From Selenomonadaceae bacterium (GTDB taxonomy: Bacteria > Bacillota > Negativicutes > Selenomonadales > Selenomonadaceae): a DNA stretch of 37,507 bases. The notes beneath the pieces are model-generated. The model was not told the origin of the DNA. It searched no databases and was given only the letters and a program-made list of their open reading frames with translations. This document shows, piece by piece, positions 32,696-37,507 of the stretch (the stretch's first letter is position 1; every line of letters begins with the position of its first letter). The position numbers and the translations under genes were made by a program. The DNA is taken from assembly GCA_017475745.1 (NCBI GenBank), contig JAFVEZ010000056.1, forward strand, positions 1-37,507, read 5' to 3'.

Positions 32696-33280
32696 GTGAA
32701 AAAGATATTGGCAGTTGTTGCCATTTTTGGCGTTTTATTAACGTGTTTCGGGCAGAGTACCGAGGCAAGAAGTCTTTGGAGAGACGGCAGCGGCTGGTCT
32801 TTATACTCGGATCGCAAGGCAAGAGATGTCGGCGATATTTTGACAATCGTAATCAACGAGAGTACATCACAAACTGCTAGTAAATCTCGAAGCAACACGA
32901 AGACAGGAAATGTCAATCTTGGAGCAGGAACGGGCATATTTCATTTCTTGGCAGCAGCTACGGCAAGCGGTTCTGATAACTTTTCAGCACAAGGCAGTGC
33001 AACTGACTCCAATAGATTTACTGGCAATGTTACGGTGACAGTGGTGGAAGTTTTGCCGAATGGTAATATGGTGGTTGAAGGCACTCAGTCCATTTGGCAA
33101 AATCGTGATGAACACAAAATCACAATAAGAGGCGTCATAAGGCGCGATGATGTGACAACCAATAATACTGTCTCTTCTCAAAGAGTAGCCAATGCTACGT
33201 TAAAGTTTGACGGCAAAGGACCTCTTAACGCAAAACAGCGCCAAGGTATTCTCACTCAAGTCTTCAACATCTTATTCTGA
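32696..33280 (+). CDS. flgH: Flagellar L-ring protein FlgH
   Basis: FlgH builds the L ring in the outer membrane. The 194-residue protein has a signal peptide ending STEA, then SLWRDGSGWSLYSDRKARDVGDILTIVINES, the standard FlgH N-terminal block, and ends IRRDDVTTNNTVSSQRVANA and GILTQVFNILF. FlgH of Proteobacteria is a lipoprotein; here the only cysteine near the signal end (C17) is in LLTC, which is not a proper lipobox, so this FlgH may be unlipidated. The start is GTG with GGAGGTGATTCC upstream. It shows that the organism has an outer membrane. Confidence 0.95.
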   Translation: MKKILAVVAIFGVLLTCFGQSTEARSLWRDGSGWSLYSDRKARDVGDILTIVINESTSQTASKSRSNTKTGNVNLGAGTGIFHFLAAATASGSDNFSAQGSATDSNRFTGNVTVTVVEVLPNGNMVVEGTQSIWQNRDEHKITIRGVIRRDDVTTNNTVSSQRVANATLKFDGKGPLNAKQRQGILTQVFNILF

Positions 33281-33303
33281 TTCCACTTCGCGAGGTGATG
33301 ATT

Positions 33304-34425
33304 TTGAAAAAGATAGTATCCGTATTGACTATAATGAGCTGCCTGATACTGTTCACCTCGACGGTGTTTGCGGAATCGGCAGTGACACGAATTAAAGATA
33401 TAGCAAAAGTACAGGGCGTTCGCAGTAACCAACTCATGGGTTATGGTTTGGTTGTTGGTCTTCCTGGTACTGGTGATGATGATGACACCGTTCAAATGAT
33501 TCAATCTACAGTATCAATGCTTGAGCGTTTTGGTATAACGGTCAATTCAGCCGATTTGGACACTGATAATGTTGCAGCAGTCATGGTAACGGCAATTCTT
33601 CCGCCATTCGTTAGAGAAGGCGATACCATTGATGTTACAATTAGTTCTATGGGTAATGCGGAAAGTATACAGGGTGGAACACTTTTGCAGACACCTCTTT
33701 TGGCCGCTGACGGTGAAGTTTATGCTGTAGCTCAAGGTCCGGTCTCTACGGGTGGATTTATTGTCGGTAATGGCGCCGGCAATCGTGCTCAACGTAACTT
33801 TCCAACTGTCGGTACAACGCCTAATGGTGCAATAGTTGAGCGTACGGTTGAAGATGAGCTTGGCAAGAATGGACAGTTGTCCTTGTCGCTTGCACAAGTA
33901 GACTTCACTACGGCAACAAGAGTGGCAAATGCCATTAATGCAGCTTACTTCCAATATGGTGCAATCGCCAGAGCTGCCAATCCGGGCAGAATTGATATAA
34001 GGATACCGCCTGGTTATCGCAGTAACGTGGTCGGCTTTGTCGCAACTATTGAATCACTGCCTATCAGACCCGATAACATTGCCAAAGTGGTGTTCAGCGA
34101 GAGGACAGGCACTATCGTTATGGGCGGTGATGTTACCGTTGACGAATGTGCAATCACTCAAGGTGGTTTGTCTATCAAAGTTCAGCGCAGTACTGATGTC
34201 TATCAGCCCGATCCACTTTCATATGGCACAACAATGGTGACTAATTCAACAGCCACAGATGTTGATGAGGAGTCTTCAAGCTCGATAGTTATTCCGGCAA
34301 CTACTAATATCAGTGATATAGTTGGCGCGCTCAATGCCGTCGGAGCTACACCGAGAGACTGTATCTCAATTCTCCAAGCAATGAAGGCCGCAGGTGCAAT
34401 CCATGCCGTGTTAGAGATCATATAA
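33304..34425 (+). CDS. flgI: Flagellar P-ring protein FlgI
   Basis: FlgI forms the P ring in the peptidoglycan layer. The protein has a signal peptide (MKKIVSVLTIMSCLILFTS, TVFA), then RIKDIAKVQGVRSNQLMGYG, LVVGLPGTGDD and, at the end, DIVGALNAVGATPRDCISIL and MKAAGAIHAVLEII, all conserved. The frame opens at a GTG at 33295 and ATG at 33298, but those overlap the GAGGTG ribosome binding site; the TTG at 33304 is 8 bases after GAGG and gives a normal signal peptide of a 373-residue protein. It is 23 bases after flgH and 15 before flgJ. Confidence 0.95.
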   Translation: MKKIVSVLTIMSCLILFTSTVFAESAVTRIKDIAKVQGVRSNQLMGYGLVVGLPGTGDDDDTVQMIQSTVSMLERFGITVNSADLDTDNVAAVMVTAILPPFVREGDTIDVTISSMGNAESIQGGTLLQTPLLAADGEVYAVAQGPVSTGGFIVGNGAGNRAQRNFPTVGTTPNGAIVERTVEDELGKNGQLSLSLAQVDFTTATRVANAINAAYFQYGAIARAANPGRIDIRIPPGYRSNVVGFVATIESLPIRPDNIAKVVFSERTGTIVMGGDVTVDECAITQGGLSIKVQRSTDVYQPDPLSYGTTMVTNSTATDVDEESSSSIVIPATTNISDIVGALNAVGATPRDCISILQAMKAAGAIHAVLEII

Positions 34426-34440
34426 TAAGCAGGTGATATT

Positions 34441-34848
34441 ATGGACGTTAGCTCAATAAATAACCTTCTGCCGCGTACATCTTCGACAAATACTTCCAGT
34501 GAAGGTGCAGAGATCATAAATGAAAATGCTACATTCCAAGCGGCACTTGATGAGGCAACTGGCAAAATCGAAAATGCTAAAAGTAGAGATCTAAAGGTTA
34601 TGACTGCTGCCGAAATTGAACAGCGAGATAAGGACCTCAAAGAGGCTAGTGTTGAGCTGGAAGCAATTCTCTTGAAGATGATGTATGGTGAAATGTATAA
34701 GACTGTACCAAAAGACGAGCTTTTCGGTGATGACAACGCAATGGAAATTTATCAAGATATGTATCAAGGAGAACTCACCAAAGAGATGGCACATTCCGGT
34801 GGAATAGGTCTTGCGAACTTTATCTACAAGCAGTTGGCAAGTAAGTAA
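34441..34848 (+). CDS. flgJ: Rod-binding protein, FlgJ N-terminal type
   Basis: This 135-residue protein corresponds to the N-terminal rod-capping domain of FlgJ: KEASVELEAILLKMMYGEMYKTVP, then DMYQGELTKEMAHSGGIGLANFIYKQL. The C-terminal muramidase domain of proteobacterial FlgJ is absent, so another enzyme must open the peptidoglycan. The first 60 residues are polar and probably disordered. An AGGTGATATT site precedes the ATG. It is the last gene of the second flagellar cluster and is followed by a terminator. Confidence 0.9.
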   Translation: MDVSSINNLLPRTSSTNTSSEGAEIINENATFQAALDEATGKIENAKSRDLKVMTAAEIEQRDKDLKEASVELEAILLKMMYGEMYKTVPKDELFGDDNAMEIYQDMYQGELTKEMAHSGGIGLANFIYKQLASK

Positions 34849-34869
34849 ATATGATAGAAAGCAAAAACA

Positions 34870-34906
34870 AAATCCCAATTCTTTGCAGGAAGGATTGGGA
34901 TTTTTC
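34870..34906 (+). terminator. Rho-independent terminator after flgJ
   Basis: AATCCCAAT (34871-34879) pairs with ATTGGGATT (34894-34902), followed by TTTTC. It ends the flgF-to-flgJ cluster. Confidence 0.85.
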
Positions 34907-34975
34907 GTAGCCCAAAGTATTGCTTTTTTTCCCTGATTGCATTAAAATAACTTCAAAAGGATTGGAGACGATGAT

Positions 34976-35611
34976 ATGAATTTAAAAGAAGCGTTTCAAG
35001 TACAGAATGTGATCAACAATCTTTCGGATCATGCGTCAAATTACCTGTACAAGACCGAAAATGTCATCAGCGTCAAGGAAAAGCACTTTCGCAGCAAGGC
35101 AGTCGAAGGACAGGCTGACGAAGAGCGTGACATGACTGATTATGAGTCCAAAAAGTTTCCTGCTGAAGGTGTCATTGAGTTCTTGCTGAAGCTCATTGAT
35201 GAGCGTGAGAAGCTCGCCAAAGCAATCAACAAGGCTAAGTTAGAAATGGAATTTGATCTTGATTCGGCAGTATACACCAACAGAAAACGTCATGATATTG
35301 CCGGAGTCCTTGATAATCTCGTTCGCTTGCAGAGTTCACACGTGATATACAGGAATCAAGGACGTGGGTATGTCTTCAACAAAGACGGCAACCAGACTGA
35401 ATATCGCTATGACATTGAGCGCATTCAGACTATTGACTACGATCGAAATAAGTTGCGCGGACTCACCAAAAGCCTCTATGCTAAGGCTGATGAAGTTTCC
35501 AACGACATCGACGCTGCCCTCATAAATGTCAAGGTTGATTATGAGTTCCCGTTCGACATTCACGGCGACAACGATACAATCATCGAAGACTATATCAATT
35601 CCACAAAGTAG
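34976..35611 (+). CDS. Unrecognised soluble protein, possibly prophage-type
   Basis: The 211-residue protein is hydrophilic and mostly helical, without signal peptide or membrane segment. It begins MNLKEAFQVQNVINNLSDH, has a long charged helix around 65-95 (LLKLIDEREKLAKAINKAKL) and ends with DEVSNDIDAALINVKVDY, EFPFDIHGDND and an acidic tail. The general plan recalls uncharacterised proteins I remember from Firmicute prophages, but I cannot name a family and no phage gene adjoins it. It has its own TGGAGACG ribosome binding site and lies behind the flgJ terminator. The same frame stays open for 63 codons beyond its TAG stop. Confidence 0.6.
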   Translation: MNLKEAFQVQNVINNLSDHASNYLYKTENVISVKEKHFRSKAVEGQADEERDMTDYESKKFPAEGVIEFLLKLIDEREKLAKAINKAKLEMEFDLDSAVYTNRKRHDIAGVLDNLVRLQSSHVIYRNQGRGYVFNKDGNQTEYRYDIERIQTIDYDRNKLRGLTKSLYAKADEVSNDIDAALINVKVDYEFPFDIHGDNDTIIEDYINSTK

Positions 35612-35990
35612 CAGGTAAACGGCTGTCTGATTAGAGGCAGAGGTTTTGACGTTCCTTCGGTTCAGGTGCAGATGAACTACGAGGCTGCACATACAAAATT
35701 TATTGGTCTGCAAAACCATTCAATGAAAAATAAAAAAATCGCTTCCTTATGCCGAAATTACTACCTCTCAACATTCCACGATCTCATTATATTGTCATTT
35801 TGATATATCGAAAGTACAGTTCAGCAGTGAATAGAGATTCAAAATCTCGCCAATTATTATTAAAATCGTCTAGTTGGAGATGTTTTCGGCTCTTCCGCCA
35901 GCTCCGACTGACAAAAAATTGAAGGGCGTTAAGATTTTCTGCTTCTACTCAGGCAGCCGTTAGGTTTGTATTGTTTGCAGGAGGATACCA
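35612..35990. other. Gene-free stretch between the unrecognised gene and the FlgT-like gene
   Basis: No convincing gene is present. Apart from the inverted repeats at 35617-35637 and 35942-35962, it holds a short perfect hairpin GAGATT-CAA-AATCTC (35834-35848). The frame of the upstream gene stays open until a TGA near 35803. A GCAGGAGG ribosome binding site for the next gene closes it. Confidence 0.5.
35617..35962. repeat. About 346-base segment bounded by 21-base imperfect inverted repeats
   Basis: AAACGGCTGTCTGATTAGAG starting at 35617 and the reverse complement of 35942-35962 agree at 17 of 21 positions, with the core AACGGCTG-CTGA-TAGA in both. GGT stands just outside each end (35614-35616 and 35963-35965), as a 3-base target duplication would. 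No transposase frame lies inside. It could be a small non-autonomous mobile element, or chance. Confidence 0.4.
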
Positions 35991-37040
35991 ATGAGATTTT
36001 CTAAGCTATTTGTTTTCGTTGCAGTTTGTATTGCAGCCTTGACTTTTACTTCGTCGGCTTATGCAAAGATTGAACCTGTCACCGCTGATGGAGTTTATAC
36101 GATGGGCAAGAATGATTCTCAAGCCTTTGCTGAAGAATCTGCCTATCAAGATGCACTTCGCAAGGCAGCGGATCAAGTTGGTGTTTATGTTGAATCATAC
36201 AGTGAATCACAAGGCGGCATATTGACAAAAGATCAAATCAAGGTTGTTTCTGCATCGCTTTTAAGCGTGAAAAGTAAGGAATTTGAATATGACACCATCA
36301 ACAAGCAGGCTTTTAAGATAATTTGCCACATCAAGGCTGAAGCTGATGCATCGAATGATAATTTAAAGGCATTAATTGAAGATAAGCAAAAACTTAATCA
36401 AAGTGAAGCATTGGCTAAACAGGTTGAAAAACTTCAACAAGAAATTGCCCAATTAAAGCAAGGTGCAACAAATAAAGCTGATCTTGAAAAGCAATATTTA
36501 ATCAAGGCTTATGAGAAAAATTTACGAAATGCTAACTCTGACGAAATAAGGCAACATTACATAACTGAAATTAGGAAACTTGAGCCATTAAATCCGGAAG
36601 CGCAATATGCCTTATTTGAATTTTATGGAGATAGAAATCCACAATATGTAATAAATGACGCATTAAACATATTAAAAATTGATCCTGATAATTATGTTGC
36701 CTGTTCATCATTAGCACAAATTTATATTAGACAAAAAAATGAAGAAAAATTTGAATATTACGCTCGAAAAGGTATAATATCCATTAGAAAACATTTTACA
36801 TCTGATGAAATCAAGAAAAAGACCCTTGGTATTTCTGAAAATGTTGTATTTATCTATCCATTTGAACTTAAAGATCTTGCTGTCTATGATTTATATGTTA
36901 GATATGCGGCTTATCACGAACTGACATGTACTGTATATGATGAAAAAACTATTAAAGACACTTTAAAAAAGTACAATATTAAAGTGGATGATGTGAATAA
37001 TGTAATTATTGTAAGTTATTATTTTGAAGATGAAGTTTGA
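35991..37040 (+). CDS. Secreted protein with FlgT/LPP20-like N-terminal domain
   Basis: The 349-residue protein has a signal peptide (MRFSKLFVFVAVCIAALTF, then SSAYA). Residues about 30-120 (VTADGVYTMGKNDSQAFAEE, SAYQDALRKAADQVGVYVES) resemble the N-terminal domain of FlgT and LPP20-type envelope proteins. A coiled coil follows (about 125-155, LAKQVEKLQQEIAQLKQ), then a helical TPR-like part (about 165-265) and a C-terminal domain of unknown type. It is likely periplasmic. A GCAGGAGG site precedes the ATG. The second half of the gene is much more AT-rich than its start. Closeness to flagellar genes makes a flagellar or envelope role possible, but it lies outside that operon. Confidence 0.6.
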   Translation: MRFSKLFVFVAVCIAALTFTSSAYAKIEPVTADGVYTMGKNDSQAFAEESAYQDALRKAADQVGVYVESYSESQGGILTKDQIKVVSASLLSVKSKEFEYDTINKQAFKIICHIKAEADASNDNLKALIEDKQKLNQSEALAKQVEKLQQEIAQLKQGATNKADLEKQYLIKAYEKNLRNANSDEIRQHYITEIRKLEPLNPEAQYALFEFYGDRNPQYVINDALNILKIDPDNYVACSSLAQIYIRQKNEEKFEYYARKGIISIRKHFTSDEIKKKTLGISENVVFIYPFELKDLAVYDLYVRYAAYHELTCTVYDEKTIKDTLKKYNIKVDDVNNVIIVSYYFEDEV

Positions 37041-37058
37041 TTTAAAGTGAGTGGTGTT

Positions 37059-37507
37059 GTGACAGGCAGAGTGATTAAATTTTACAATAGTTTCTTTTTT
37101 GTTGATATTGAGGGTGAGTTATTGCCCTGCAAATTGCGTGGACTGATGAAACGCGACAAGCGCAGCGGCAGTGCGGTTTGTCCGGGTGATTTTGTTGAAG
37201 TCAGCAAACTCGACGATGGCACTGGTGTCATTGAAAGTGTCCAGCCTCGTCGGAATATGCTCAAGCGTCCGGCAGTGGCGAATATCGATCAAGTCATTTT
37301 GACATTCGCCGCCGCCTCACCGGATTTAAACAGACTACTTTTGAACAGATTCATCACTCTTGCCGAGTGGTCACAGATAGGCAATATCATCATCTGTATC
37401 AACAAAATCGACCTAATCGACAATGCAGATGAGTTTCTCAATGAGTATGAAAGCCTTTACAAAATCATTCGCGTGTCTGCTGTCACCGGCGAAGGTATCG
37501 ATAAACT
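37059..37507 (+). CDS. rsgA: Ribosome small-subunit biogenesis GTPase RsgA (3' part beyond window)
   Basis: The first 149 codons are visible. The N-terminal OB-fold begins VTGRVIKFYNSFFFVDIEGE and has CKLRGLMKRDKRSGSAVCPGDFVEV. The GTPase part follows with RPAVANIDQVILTFAAASPD, the NKxD motif in INKIDL and the SA motif in RVSAVTGEG, in the permuted order typical of RsgA (G4-G5 before G1). RsgA helps mature the 30S subunit. The GTG at 37059 is chosen because the N-terminus then aligns with the family; a GTG at 37047 is the alternative. The P-loop and zinc-binding C-terminus are outside the window. Confidence 0.92.
   Translation, partial: MTGRVIKFYNSFFFVDIEGELLPCKLRGLMKRDKRSGSAVCPGDFVEVSKLDDGTGVIESVQPRRNMLKRPAVANIDQVILTFAAASPDLNRLLLNRFITLAEWSQIGNIIICINKIDLIDNADEFLNEYESLYKIIRVSAVTGEGIDK

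Noticed and set aside
37082..37264. 60-codon minus-strand frame inside rsgA
   Set aside because: It lies opposite the conserved OB-fold of RsgA and has no ribosome binding site.

Overview
The window looks like a chromosome segment from an anaerobic diderm Firmicute (class Negativicutes, probably a motile Selenomonas-like organism). Three lines of evidence point there. The DNA is AT-rich, with strong AGGAGG-type ribosome binding sites, frequent GTG/TTG starts and textbook TTGACA-17-TATAAT promoters. The gene content is typical of anaerobic Firmicutes: 2-oxoacid:ferredoxin oxidoreductase, a giant 2-hydroxyacyl-CoA dehydratase activase, a PRD regulator, HslV with a Firmicute-type propeptide, and DUF4127. 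Finally, flagellar L- and P-ring genes (flgH, flgI) and an MsbA-like exporter imply an outer membrane. The species assignment is inference.

Layout. 1-1.63 kb (minus): a ferredoxin plus alpha subunit of a 2-oxoacid:ferredoxin oxidoreductase, followed 6 bases later by an MqsR-type toxin gene cut by the window edge. 1.88-4.9 kb (plus): a divergent ClpX-like unfoldase and an L-lactate permease. 5.2-8.3 kb (plus): hisIE, a short RNase G lacking its zinc-link region, and a GT-B glycosyltransferase; two tiny genes run against it. 8.7-12.4 kb (plus): a secreted DUF4127 protein in one operon with the HslVU protease. 12.4-16.3 kb (minus): speD, a PRD/EIIB/EIIA regulator and a zinc/manganese-binding lipoprotein. 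16.4-17.3 kb (minus): tRNA-Ala(GGC) with its own strong promoter, and an orphan cbiL. 17.4-21 kb (plus): a small membrane protein and flgB-flgC-fliE-fliF. 21.1-23.2 kb (plus): amino-acid permease and ung. 23.3-27.7 kb (minus): a possible 23-residue hydrophobic peptide and the 1412-residue activase. 28-29.8 kb (plus): MsbA-like ABC exporter. 29.9-34.9 kb (plus): flgF-flgG-flgA-flgH-flgI-flgJ. 35-37.5 kb (plus): an unrecognised protein, a gene-free stretch bounded by 21-base inverted repeats, a FlgT/LPP20-like secreted protein and the start of rsgA.

How it fits together. The largest theme is the flagellar basal body: proximal rod and MS ring in one cluster, distal rod, L/P rings and their chaperones in another, separated by about 9 kb of unrelated genes. 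The second theme is anaerobic carbon metabolism (2-oxoacid oxidoreductase, lactate uptake, dehydratase activase). The third is protein quality control (ClpX-like protein, HslVU). No CRISPR array, insertion sequence, prophage module or rRNA was seen. The least explained parts are the MqsR insertion point, the truncated RNase G, the convergent-terminator region at 23.2-23.5 kb with its hydrophobic mini-ORF, and the inverted-repeat-bounded stretch at 35.6-36.0 kb.
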